A stretch of 64,000 nucleotides of DNA from Ignelater luminosus (taxonomy: Eukaryota; Arthropoda; Insecta; Coleoptera; Elateridae). Below, one piece after another: positions 35,043 through 46,600 of this stretch. The position numbers and the translations under genes were made by a program. The stretch spans positions 1 to 64,000 of the forward strand of contig VTPC01090430.1 in assembly GCA_011009095.1 (NCBI GenBank), written 5' to 3'. The notes below the pieces were generated by a model. The model did no database searches, had not been told where the DNA came from, and saw only the letters and a program-made list of their open reading frames with translations. How positions within the stretch are numbered: the first letter of the stretch is position 1; each line of letters starts with the position of its first letter.

Positions 35043-36682
35043 CAGTTGCTCAACGTGAAAGTCGGACAATTAAATATAAATAGATTTTCTCTAAAAATTA
35101 CAACAAAGATTTTGCCGGAGAAATAAAATTATCATACTTATGGATCAATAAAGGAGCCAGCATTAGATTTTTTTGAAAATAACAAAATTAATTTTCTTTA
35201 GTCATAATCATTATAGAATATCAAAGAAATGATAGCAAATTTAACATCAAAATGAAACTCGGACGGTTTCCATAGCTTGTCTTATCTAGCCAGCGTGCAC
35301 GGCACATTTTCGATAATGTTGAAAATTTTAGTTCAAATTTGGTTTCTACTACAAACCGTCTATATTAGTGTAGTTTTACAAAAATGGGAAGACAACGTGG
35401 TCAAACGTCTATCTAACTAAGAGAATTGGTTCTGAAGCATCACAATAAGGGTAAAACAGTTAGGGAAATTGGAGAAATAGTTGATCGTAGTCATTCTACA
35501 GTTCGTGATATCATAAGCCGGTTTACGAAATTTAATATTATAGCAAATAAACCAAAAAAGAGTGCGTGAAAAATATTTAATGAAGAGGACGAAAGATGGA
35601 TCATAAGCCAAATAACGAAAAATCCGAAATTGATGCTCCCAAACTGGCGGTCGAAGTAGAAAAATATCTTGGTAAAAAAGCACACCCCGAAACTATAAGG
35701 ATTATTTTAAGGAAACATCAATTTAATGGACGAGTTGCCCGAAAAAAGCCATACATTAGTAAAACAAATAGAATTAAAAGATTGAAGTTTGCTAAGGAGC
35801 ACTCAAATAAAGATTTTTCCTTTTGGAATCGGGTGTTATTCACTGATGAAAGTAAAATTAATATCTTTGGGTCTGACAGTAGCACCTACATCTGGAGGAA
35901 AGCAAATGAAGAGTTGCGGCGGCAGAATTTAAAGCCGACCGTCAAACACGGTGGAGGATCGGTAATAGTATGGGGCTGCATGTCAGCTGCTGGTCCTGGA
36001 AAATTACAAATAATTGATGGAATAATAAATAAGGACGTGTATTTAGCAATTTTAAAAAATAATCTTCACGAAAGCGTACAAAAATTAGGAATCAGTGATG
36101 ATTTTTATTTTTATCAGGACAACGATCCAAAACATAAGGCTTATAAAATACGGTCTTGGTTGCTTTATAATTGCCTGCATGTCTTGGAAACACCTCCACA
36201 GTCTCCTGATATTATTGCTATAGAAAATCTATGGAGCTATTTGAAAACACAGGTGCGGAAACACACTATTTCTTCAAGAACAGACCTAAAAAGAGTAATT
36301 CTTGAAGAATGGAAAAAGATACCTCCTGCCTTATGTGAGAAAATAGTTAGATTAATGCCAAAAAAATTAGAAAGTGTCAAAAAGAGTAAAGGCCTTCCCA
36401 CAAAGTATTGATTTTAAAATAATTGATTGTTATATAAGTTTTAATTATAATTTCTGTGATTGCCCGAGTTTTATTTTGATATTAAGTTTGTATTTAATTT
36501 AGAATTAATTATTTTTTTGCTTTATTTTTTGAATTTATTGATTTTTCTTTTATTAAATGTATACAGTAAACTGCCATTTAATAGAGTACCTAATTTATTT
36601 CAATTTATTGTAATATTATTTTTTAATTTATTAATAATTATACATTTTCATAACAGCGTCCGAGTTTCACTTTGAGCAACTG
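35043..36682 (+). mobile_element. Tc1-like element with IR/DR-type ends (1640 bp)
   Basis: The outer ends are CAGTTGCTCAACGTGAAAGT (left) and its inverted counterpart at the right (rc begins CAGTTGCTCAAAGTGAAACT), with TA on both sides (35041-35042 and 36683-36684). An inner copy of the same motif lies about 200 bases in at each end: CATCAAAATGAAACTCGGAC at 35245-35264 and its inverted form around 36462-36481. Two direct-repeat motifs within each roughly 220-bp end is the IR/DR arrangement known from some Tc1 elements, such as Sleeping Beauty. The sequence between outer and inner motifs is poorly matched between the two ends. Confidence 0.85.
35384..36411 (+). pseudogene. Tc1-like transposase pseudogene (DD34E)
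   Basis: The coding remnant spans about 342 codons, the normal Tc1 length. The paired-type N-terminus reads LRELVLKHHNKGKTVREIGE and VDRSHSTVRDII. The catalytic core is well preserved: FTDESKINIFGSD (first Asp), YQDNDPKHKA (second Asp) and PPQSPDIIAIENLW (Glu), with 34 residues between the second Asp and the Glu. Lesions are two premature stops before the core (TAA at about 35414 and TGA at about 35567, the latter likely from CGA) and one single-base deletion near 35627, where AAATCCGAAATTGATG lacks an A. From 35596 onward a 271-codon frame is open to the TGA at 36411. Confidence 0.9.
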
Positions 36683-39529
36683 TATATCATGTGGTTGGGG
36701 TAGATATTCTTTAACTTCTATCTTACCTGTAGGTTTCATTAAATTCTAGTAAATTCTAAAAAGAAGGTTAAACAACAAATTATAGAAAATCATTCCCTAC
36801 AAATAACAAATCAAGGCATTATTGAGTTTTTACAACTTTCAAGTCTCTAAAAAGTCAAAACATTTCAGTTTAACAAAAGTGGCGAGTCGCAGTAGACTAC
36901 TGTAAACTAAATACCTGTAACTTAAATATCAGTTTAACTATAAAATTAAAACTTATAGTTACAATGATAATTGTTTATTCTAAAATATTGTGAGAATAAA
37001 ATCTTCTGATTAAACTTACAGTAAAATACCATACCTTAGGCGACTTTTTTATAATTCCGTGTTGATTCTTAATCTAACCATAAGTAATTTAAATCAGAAA
37101 AAGGAAAGTTACATCCTTAATGGCGTACATACTACTATGTAGCCATGCCTCATTGTAATTTTCAGGACATTAACTTATCTACTTATAAACAATTCAAGAA
37201 GAATCAATAAATCAAACATTTACTTGGCTTTTATGTATATCTGCATATTAGATAAAACTTTAAAGGTTAAAGTTAAAACTAAAATATTTATACAATATAT
37301 ATGCATGACTACTGAATTGAAATAATAATTTTTAATAATTTCGAAACGAGTTTTAAAGCACTAAAGCAAAATTATACACTATAAAGATTTAGAACGTAGC
37401 AAATGCAATAAATTTTCCGATTGCGTGTTTTATGGTAGACGGGTGGAGAAACGATAATTTGAATGATTTCTATAAATTGGAAATATCTAAACACACACAT
37501 TTAATTTCGTTTTGAAAATTTATTAATCCGAAAATTAAAAACAAATTTATGGATCAAGGTTAATAATACGGTAAGAGAATTCTGCTACTTTTATGGAAGT
37601 AATTTTATCCTTTATGCGTCGTAAAATGGGAAATAAGAAAGATGTGATAAGAAAAATATAAAAAGAGAATTTTTATATAACTATTTTACACCGATCATAT
37701 TTTTATACAATTTATTTTTGATGATAACGTATGAAGAAGGATCTGGTTTCATATTATACTGATTTTCTTGGTTATATACGGGGGAGAAAATTAGAAAAGG
37801 ACGATACTAAAAAAGATTGTAGACGTAATATTAGTTGTCTTGTCACAAATATGTTTACTAGAATGTATATTTTTGTGTGCTTTATTTAATGTGAATCGGC
37901 AAGGAATTTAAATTCATAAAAACATTCAGATTATGTAATAAATTGAATAATTGAAAGGTTTTAGTAAAACTTCCAGTTTGAGACCTCCAACTGACCAAAC
38001 AGGTGTATTTTTACTTTGTTTTTAATTATAATAATATCCTTGTAACACGAAGTTATTTAAAAATTGGATTTTGGAAAATGTAAGTGACTTTAAGGCTATC
38101 TTCACTCGATTAATACTACACGCAGAGCTGACATATTTAATTAACTTGCTTAGCCAACTGTTTTCATTTTTTTAAATTATAGTAAAGTAGATTTTTTTAT
38201 TTTTCAAATAAATAGTAATTTATAAAAATACCTAGTACAATATCGGACTCTTATATTGATACTTTTAATAATAAGAAAATTGTTTTACGTCTACAGTGGT
38301 CATCTATAGCACTAAAACCATTTAAGTGCAAGAGCAAAAACAATTAAAGATCCAATTTAGTAGGAAAGTGAAATTAACAGAAAAACTCATTAAAACCAAC
38401 ACGAACTTTCATGATAAAGGCATGATAGACATTTAAGAGGGATTTTTACGTCTAAAACTAATTATTGGGTCAAGTTCACACATAACAAACTTTCATTATT
38501 CTTTTATCAAAAGAATGATATTTAAAATGCATTATGGATTCATTTATATTTTTAATATCAATATTACTACAATATTTTTAGATATTTTCTCAACACTTGA
38601 ACCGATATTTGTTTTTATCGCCTCTTGAACGTTTTTAAAACAACCAACAGTTTCCTTTAAACAGCTACTGAAAGACGTTCGTGTTTCTTGGCAAGACCTT
38701 TCAGAACGCTGAAAATGTTCATATATTCACTGTACCTTATTAGCTTTAAATTTACCTAAAAAGCGTTTTTTAAAATTAGAAATTTAAAAGATATTCAAAT
38801 TTTATCAGCAAAATATGCATAACATATAACGTGTATACTCTATAAGGTTTCTAGCTATATCTTTTTTTTTTTAATAAACAGAGCGAGTTAAAAGTAAATT
38901 TTATATTATGTATCTATGTACCAAGAAAAGCGAAGAATTGGGTCACGATTCTCTTTAACAAAAGGTGTATTCAGCTATAAGTGTCTCGTAAAATTGTTGC
39001 ACGTTTCTATTTTGCTACGGCATTTTAAACTTCTTTTTCTTATATTTATGCGTTAAAAATTCATTTATACGTTTTTATAGGATTTGTCGGCACGACAATA
39101 ACGTTTCCTCATGAATACTTGAACTAACAACAAAAAAATATAAATATTGAAAAGTTTTGAGTAAAACGCAACAATATTCTCAAACGTCCTAAAAATACCT
39201 GTTTGAATGAATACATTGGAAGGAATAAACAAATTTCTAATTTTATAATATTTCGGAAATTCTTTAATGATTACGTAGGTTTTAACTATGTATTAGTTTA
39301 TTTAATTTAAATAAAAAAATGCATGAGTGAAAAACTCAGATACTTCGATTACAGAAAAACAGCCAAGGTAACTGTTTCATGGCTTTTAGATTATTGCTTG
39401 CTATTCTAGTTTTGATACGCCCACACTGCATGTAAATTAAAGGAAAGTTAATTATTTTGCTCTTATTTCATCAAAAATTTTATATTCTTATAGTCTTAGA
39501 ATGTCAGATAAAATATCAGAAGGTATATT
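36683..39529. other. AT-rich intergenic DNA, nothing recognised except one direct repeat
   Basis: Apart from the right copy of the 34-bp direct repeat at 36879-36914, no signal is seen. Confidence 0.45.
36879..36914. repeat. Right copy of a 34-bp direct repeat flanking the Tc1 element
   Basis: Contains GCAGTAGACTACTGTAAACT, same orientation as the copy at 34955-34990, 6 mismatches in 34. It lies about 200 bases outside the Tc1 right end. Confidence 0.65.
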
Positions 39530-39965
39530 TTAAGAGAAATTTTTCACGTTCTTAAACAAAAGAGACAGAAAAATAGAAAAAAAAGGTAAGTGCTGTATGC
39601 GTAGCGCTCCATCTTGCTGTATGCAAACGTTATTAACATTTAGATTATCTACCGTAATTGTAGCTGAGTTAATATTTTTCCACAAAAGCCAAGTCCTATC
39701 ATTTCGAACTTTGAAACACCACACCCTGTTGTTGCCATTTGCTCATGTAGTTTTTAATGAAATTGCATTGGATTGCAAGAAAATTATTTATTAACGTCAT
39801 CGTTTAAATAAAAATGAGCTTCATCAATAACTAAAATGTTCAAAACTCTTTTGCATGGTTGTTTATAATTTCTAAAAATTGGCTGTAAAACTGATTAGGC
39901 AATTTTATATTATATATCGATGGTGTCAATGCAATACCTCGTATCTCCAATTGTGTGGATTTTTA
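39530..39965 (-). pseudogene. Decayed mariner/Tc-like transposase fragment
   Basis: Reading the minus strand from about 39930 downward, several frames give in order: QFYSQFLEIINNHAKEF, LVIDEAHFYLNDDVNK (family pattern FSDEAHFHLNGYVNKQN), NPMQFH, LHEQ, CGVSKFEMIGLGF, SATITVDN and VCIQQDGALRIQH (pattern WFQQDGATCHTA). These are the first and second catalytic-Asp regions of a common insect Tc1/mariner-type transposase. The third region (usually WPPRSPDLTPLDFFLW) would lie below 39590 and is not recognisable. Frameshifts and one in-frame stop show that it is dead. Confidence 0.6.
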
Positions 39966-40279
39966 AATTTTCCGCGCGTTTCATTCAGCTGTCTTAAATG
40001 AACCGTTAAGTGACATTCCAGAAGCTGATTGGCTAAATAGATTGGTGAATGTGATATAGCGTCAGGTGAGTCTTCTTCTTTTGGCATGCCTTTTTACCTG
40101 TTACTGAGTTCGTATTACTGATAAAATAACATAACATTAATCCATTAAGTGTTGTAAAGCTATTGTTACATTCAGATGTTTAGATAGTTCGATCTTAGAT
40201 AGGTGCTATTGCAAAATTAATTATTAATTTACCTGTTGCTCCCTTTGGCTCTTAATATTAGTGAAAAATTGTTCACAAT
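39966..40279. other. Intergenic DNA, nothing recognised
   Basis: No further match to the adjoining elements was seen. Confidence 0.4.
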
Positions 40280-42170
40280 TTATTGCAGATGGCAAACTGA
40301 TTCCAGAACAGTCAAGATTTTGGCTTTACGCAATACAAATAATTTAAACCCAACCAAAGAAATTAATATGTACGTATAATTTCCAAACTTCTTACGGAAT
40401 CAAAAAAATTATTGTTGAAGCGTCTGCTTCTGTAGAAAAAGAAGCGGCAGATTTGAGAAATTTAATAGGGGATGCTGAAATTGTTTATATCGACAGTATA
40501 TCGCCAGTCGATAATTGTTCCAACATAGGTTCATCTTTCCCATTGATCAGCACCAAGAGAACTGTTAAAAAATAAGGAAAATTCAAGCAAGAAAGTTGAT
40601 GAAACAGACAACGGATTTATGAACAAAATTCAAACAATTAAGAAATTGCATTATATGAAGATCAATCAGAGGAAATCGCAAAAGAAAGTATGAGCGAAGG
40701 GAAAAATAAAAAAGACGATGGTTATGATTTACAGGATCAACAGTCTCAGAAACAATGAACTGTTAGTCAAGGTTCCAAACGTAAGACAAATGAAATTTTA
40801 AGAATAAAAGGAAATCAGCACATAGAGTTTCGACGTCCGAAAGGTCAAAAATTAACATTTCAGGATACTGAAAGACAAGAGAAAAAACTTGAACAGTCGT
40901 GCAATTCAGAGACTTGAAAAAGATCTTCAAAGAGATTTTGCAAAATCATTTTCGAAATTGATAGACAAAGAATATTTGAATCGTTTTGGAAAAGCCTCAG
41001 CTGGGAAGAAAATGAAGTTTATGTCACTAATTTGGTTGTAAAAAAGGAGACAAAGACACTTTGGGATTGAGAGAATGGTCAGTCAACTGGGTAAAAAAAT
41101 CCGCTTATGGAATATCAGTGCCAAAAGTTAGAAGCTTACCCAGAGAAGAAAATTGTAGTATAAGATTTCTTGAAGAATTTCTTAAAAACTTGTCCAAGTT
41201 ACCTAGTCACTATTGTTGCGGGATAGCAGTAAATTGTATTTGGAGTAATCGTTATCTACTTTTGCCGATATGCGCAAGGTTTACCAAAGTCATTGCCGAA
41301 CCTCTGGAAAAGCTATATTGTCGAGAAATACTTTAATAAAATTTGTTTAAAATTGGCATATTTAGTCCCCGTAAAAATCAGTGACTTTTGTGTGTAACAT
41401 GCAGCAAGAGATTTAGACCAAGAAATATAGAAGCATCGACATGACAAAGAAAGAGCGCAGCAATAGAAAAACAAAGGATAAAGAAATTTCTGGGCTTTCT
41501 GAATGTTGACCTCCAGGCTCTAAAAACATGCCCCTATCTACAAACTAAGGTAGCTCTCTGTATTTCAAGACTAAAGTATGTTGCCATAACTTTACCTTAT
41601 TTGATCTGGTAACTAAAGAGGCAAGTTGTAGATTTTTTAATGAGAAATTATTTACAGGATTTAAGACCAATTGTTATATACTCAGACAGCTGTACTTATC
41701 AAAACCGGAATAGTACAAACAATGGCTAACGCTCTGCTTTCTCTCTCATATTAACATAAAATTATAATCATGCAAAACTTTCTGGTTAAGAGACATACAA
41801 ATATGGAGTGTGACAGCGTTCACGCGACTATAGAAAAAAAATTAAAAACAAAACCATTTCACTTCCTAGTGACTACCATAGAATTACAAGAGAAGTCCGA
41901 TTAAACCCTAGTCTTTATGAAGCGATAACACCTAGTCACGATTTCTTTAAAAATTATAACTTGGATTTAGTATACGATTCAATTCGACCTGGCAAAAAAC
42001 CAAGGGATCCGACTGTAACAGAAATAAGAGTATTAAAGTATGATGATGGAAAAATATTCTGCAAACTGGACTTTGATGAAGAATCCATTTTTACCCGATA
42101 TTGCCCGAAAAGGATTCCATCTCCAATTCAAACTTTCGAAATTTATTTAATGGAGAACTTTTTATAAGCA
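40280..42170 (+). pseudogene. Decayed transposase-like ORF of a less-described family
   Basis: Matches, by memory of the family only, a group of insect proteins usually annotated as uncharacterized, with a DDE-like core. Blocks in order over several frames are: HIEFRRPKGQKLTFQDTERQ (about 40820), RQRIFESFWKSLSWEENEVYV (about 40970), a block at 41160-41225 in another frame (FLKNLSKLPSHYC), IYSDSCTYQNRNS (about 41680), MQNFLVKRHTNMECDSVH (41770-41823), LPSDYHRITREVRLNPSLY, and DLVYDSIRPGKKPRDPTVTE (41965-42025), ending near LDFDEESIF. The SDGCTYQNRN, KGHTQMECDSMH and SIRPGKxxxDPTVT signatures are the reason for the call. Many frameshifts and stops are present. The region coding for the Cys-rich middle part is unrecognisable. 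Superfamily is left open. Confidence 0.6.
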
Positions 42171-42700
42171 AACATAAGTTTGAGCATCTGCAGCAAATTA
42201 AAACAAAGATAAATGGCCCTAGAAAATTATAGGATTATATTTCATATAGTGGAAAGAAGGGGGGAAATCAGGTTTTACTGGATAATAGCCTACTTGGGAC
42301 ATGAAGGTAATGAAAGATCTGACAAGATAGTAAAAGAGGTAGCACAGGAGGATGAAGTGAACATAAACATTTAAAAGCCATGAAGTTGGTTTAAAATGGA
42401 AAAACAAAAGCAGAACGCAATATTGAAGATTCGAAACCTTACAGATATAGGCACTATATAGATTTCAACAGATGTATGTACAAGTACAAGGGGTATGTGC
42501 GTGTTTTGTTACTACTGAATATGCAGAAAAGAAAAAAAGCTAAAGACTTGTCTAGAAGATACTGTGAATAGGGAGGAACTTACAATGACAACGCAGAATT
42601 CATAAACACACGAAGCCCCCTCCTAGTCTGTTTTTTACAGTTGATCTCATGTTTCCAGCGGGTGGACCGTCCGAATTTTGCTGGGTATCTTTGTTTCCTG
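42171..42700. other. Intergenic DNA, nothing recognised
   Basis: Possible 3' end of the decayed element to the left; no terminal repeat was found. Confidence 0.35.
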
Positions 42701-43460
42701 TCTTTATCTACTACCTAGCAAAACTGCTATCAAGAGAACAAGTTCGGAGAAATTAGTGAAAAAAGAGGACCTTGTTGAGCTTATCCTTAGGGACTATAAA
42801 GAGATAATATGCGTGAATGGTTAACGATAATCATTATGTCATTGGTTAAATGGTGATTATTACAATTTTCTGCAGTAATTGTCAAACGACGACACTATCA
42901 AAAAGAAAATTTGACTACAACTATAGACAAAATAACGAATTATCTTAAGGCCACATCGACAAGAACACCAAAGACGATTATCAAAGTTTTTATAGAATGA
43001 GATTATTATTAAGAAAACGAGCTTGGAAAATAAGTGTTTTTTGTTTTGTTGATTGGACTAGGTAATACGCATGGACTCTCCGCTCTGAATGGTATTTGTC
43101 ATACTATTCTTCTCAGAAGAAAAATTTGACTAGAGTGGTACATTAGTCACAAAATAATTAGATATCTTAAGACAAGATTAGCCAGAATAGCAAAGAAATA
43201 ACCAAGTGATTATGAAGTGAAATTATTACAAGGGAACGGGTTTGGAAAAATTAGTGGGGAAAGAAGACCCTGTTGAAATTGACCCCATCTTGACACTGTA
43301 TACAAATATGAAAAATGCAACGTTAAATTCTTGTCAGAAAGCAAATTTGATTAAAGCAGTACATCTGTTACAAAATAAATAACGAGAAATACTAATGCCA
43401 GATCGGTAAGAACAAAATTGGCGAACAAAACATAAGAGAGAAGAATGACTTGATTTCGAT
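42700..43460. repeat. Three degenerate repeat units of about 220-280 bp
   Basis: The words GAACAAGTTCGGAGAAATTAGTG (42736), AAACGAGCTTGGAAAATAAGTG (about 43015) and GAACGGGTTTGGAAAAATTAGTG (about 43234) are versions of one sequence. Each is followed about 130-160 bases on by an AGAAAATTTGACTA-like word (near 42903, 43121 and 43339) and an ACAAAATAA word. Copies are strongly diverged. What the unit was originally (satellite or coding) is unclear. Confidence 0.5.
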
Positions 43461-43640
43461 ACTCAGTACGCGTAAGGAATAAATAGCTTGTGATTACAGT
43501 CAGACTTTTATAGAGACGTCTCTTCTTGGTCCATTATTACTTAATCTAGTGTTACTAAGTAGAAATAGTTAAACGTCGAGTTATTTGCCATTCACTGAGG
43601 CAAAACTAAATTTTGACAAGTGTTTAAGGTTGGTATGCTA
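43461..43640 (+). pseudogene. Possible reverse-transcriptase scrap
   Basis: At about 43500-43590 one frame reads TFIETSLLGPLLLNLVLLSRN, resembling the RT motif VxQGSVLGPLLFNLVL. The neighbouring catalytic box is not recognisable. This rests on a single motif and is tentative. Confidence 0.28.
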
Positions 43641-46600
43641 CAAATAATTGCTTCAGTTAGATTTATGTTTTGGGGTTGACGCTTAATTATTGTGATATCT
43701 TGAATCCATGGTTTCCAGTCAATTTCCACAAAGGAAGTTATATGAAGCATAAAGTTTATTTTTCTATCTCTTTCATGATCGCTCTGAACTACTTTATGTT
43801 TCCTTCATGAAATTTATTATTTTAATAAACATCAGGTATTTACTAAAGAAAATTTAAAATGGGTTCAGTTACTGTATTCTGGAATTTATTTCAACTTTAA
43901 ATTATTGTTGGTTAGTAATTTGTTCAAACAAACTTCGTAGATTTATAAATACTTTTACCACAAAAATAATGACAAAACAACCTACCACGCACAATGCAAT
44001 AATTTATCCTTTATAGTACTATACTGTAATAATAAAAAAAGCGCAAGTTAATAAAACAATCTTAATTTTCAGACGCGTTTCATTTTTATACGAGTTTAAC
44101 AATCAAAGGTAGCATTAAAAAAGTAAATACCTCACGAAGTAATCCAATAAAAAAAAGAAATCCCGTATAGGTACAAACAAGAAAGCGCGAACAAACAAAC
44201 ACGCAAATAGATTGATAAATTTATTAGTTTTATTCGTGAATGTGAAGCCGTATTTTTCCTTTTTCCGCTACTGTTTGATTTTTCTTTCTTTTCACTAAAT
44301 ATCACGACTACTGTTTTGTAGTATAAATATTTGAATGAAATACAGGTCACTGAGCATTCCAAAAGGATCTTTCAACTATTTGTTCTTATTGAAACATGTC
44401 TCTCTTTTATTAGATAAAATGTTATTTATCCTAAATTTTCTGACATTGCCTTGTTAGAGATTTCAGAAACAAACACAAGCATTAAATTTATTTCAGGCAT
44501 AATTAAGTGTTTTATTATCTTTCTGAAAGAAAAACAGAATTCTACTAGAGAGATTTTATTGTTGTTTATACAGGTTAAATCTCTTTTACGTTGTATAAAA
44601 TGACTTAATAACAGATTTATTTTTAATATTTACAACAGAATCTGTTATGTAGTAGGTTTTAGTGGGTAGTAGTAAAGGAGATATGAAAGAATTTATAACC
44701 TAAATAAAGTTATCAAAAACAAGCTGGAAAGTTTTTGATTGAGTAGTAGCAGAAAATATAAACACTAATTACAACTTGGATTTTTATGTATCGAATAAAC
44801 GCGTACTTGTTAAGTTCCTTGTGATTCACTAAACCTTGAACGGAACTTTTTGTGGAGGCATCCTCAAAGATTCTAAAATAATTTTGATTAGGAAAAAGGT
44901 AGAAACCATTAAGTTTCAAATAAATTTAATTATTAAATTAATTTGAAAAAATTTTTCTTCGGAGAGGATTCCAACTTGTGTTTTCCGGTATTGCACCGGA
45001 CATCCTACCTTTAGACCAGCAAGATATGAACTATGAAATCTTAATTTTATTAATTAATTGCAGTCTCGAGAGAAGATTGTTTAAAACTTCAAAAGTGTTA
45101 CTTGTTGCACTTTCATTGACTTTTGCATAACTGGAAATTCAAAAAAAACATGGAGATGGTGTTTTCTAAGCCATTCACTCTCACAAGTCTTCAAATCGTC
45201 TTTTTCCCATACTCTCTGACGATCTGCAAGGAACAAAGCGCAACAAGGTATTCCAGCTCCACCAAGCAATCTTACCTTAAGATTTAAAGTTGGAAGTTTT
45301 GTGGTTGGTGTTCCTTGCACGATTTAAGAGAAATCCTACCCGACTAACTAAGGAGAGAAGGAGATAGGCTGTTTCAATGATACTTCGTGAACGGGCACGA
45401 AAACAAAAATCTCCATCAGTGAAAAGCATTACAACCGTCAGAACGACAAAGTCTATGCTCACTTGTTCAGTAAGTGGTCAATTTCTTCCGTTTCTGTGGT
45501 TGATCTGTAGAAAAAATCGACAAGTGCATGCTTTTTGGGCAATTTCTGGGCACCAACACTAATTGCACAAAACAGTTTCACAATGCACCAACTGCTTTCC
45601 ACAGCTAGTGTGATGACTACCACCACCTTAATCAGCATCCTCGACCGCAGACAAACAACATTCTACAATGTAATTTGCCATCAAACAATTAAGATCCTGC
45701 GTTCTTCTTTGCATTAAGACCAAGAAGACGTCGGCATTCTATTTTACTGCACTGCAGCCAAAACAACCATTATGTGGTCAACATGCACGGAAATGGTGGT
45801 ACCCAAAATTCGTCGACCACAACGTTAAAAATGTTTGCGTCCTGAACCAATAACCAACCTCTTGCATGGTTGGGGGAATCATAACATTGATTTGTCATCA
45901 TCGTCGTCCGTGGGTACAAAGAGTTTATCATTTTTGTTTTGTCTTAGTATGATACGAAGCCTCCCACTAGAGTGTAACATTCTTCTAACCACTCGATAAA
46001 GCAAGTAGAAATAAGTTGGAATACAACAAGAACAGTTGTGAAACCTTTTAGCATTCCAGTTTCAATGGGTAGGATGAACTCTGTTCCCAAAGCTAAAACA
46101 ACTCAATAATGGCTTAGAAGAAACATGCCCAACTTCATTCTGTTAATTCGGATTCAAACCTGGACACTAGATTGTAAATTGGCTTTTATAGTAAAAACCA
46201 TGTTTGTATATTGTATAGCTTGACAGTCAAAACTAAATTGCTTTGCCCCAAAGTTAGTTTTTGTTGATACATTTTCCTTTATACGAGCCAACTCGTCTCG
46301 GAAGGTACGTCTGGCACCCCTGCTGTGGTGCTATAGACTGTAGTCTGTTTTAGATGCCATTGTGTGTCGAAAAAATTACAATCTGAACAGTCTAAAGAGA
46401 TTCCTTATGAAGGTAGCGATGTTTACAGTAATAACACTATAGAAACGTCTCAAGGTATTATTGCAAACTATCGTAGATGAATTATTCTTTTTGAAAAGTG
46501 GATGTTTTGTTTCATTTTCGTTCTGAAGAAATTGGCAGACATTATGATAAGGCTAGGCAGCAGGCTGGAGACCATGTAAAGATCTCGAGTGGAACAATGG

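Noticed and set aside
45081-45462. Minus-strand frames with a WLRKHHLHVFFEFP-like product
   Set aside because: No family recognised, neighbouring frames closed, and no splice sites that join them.
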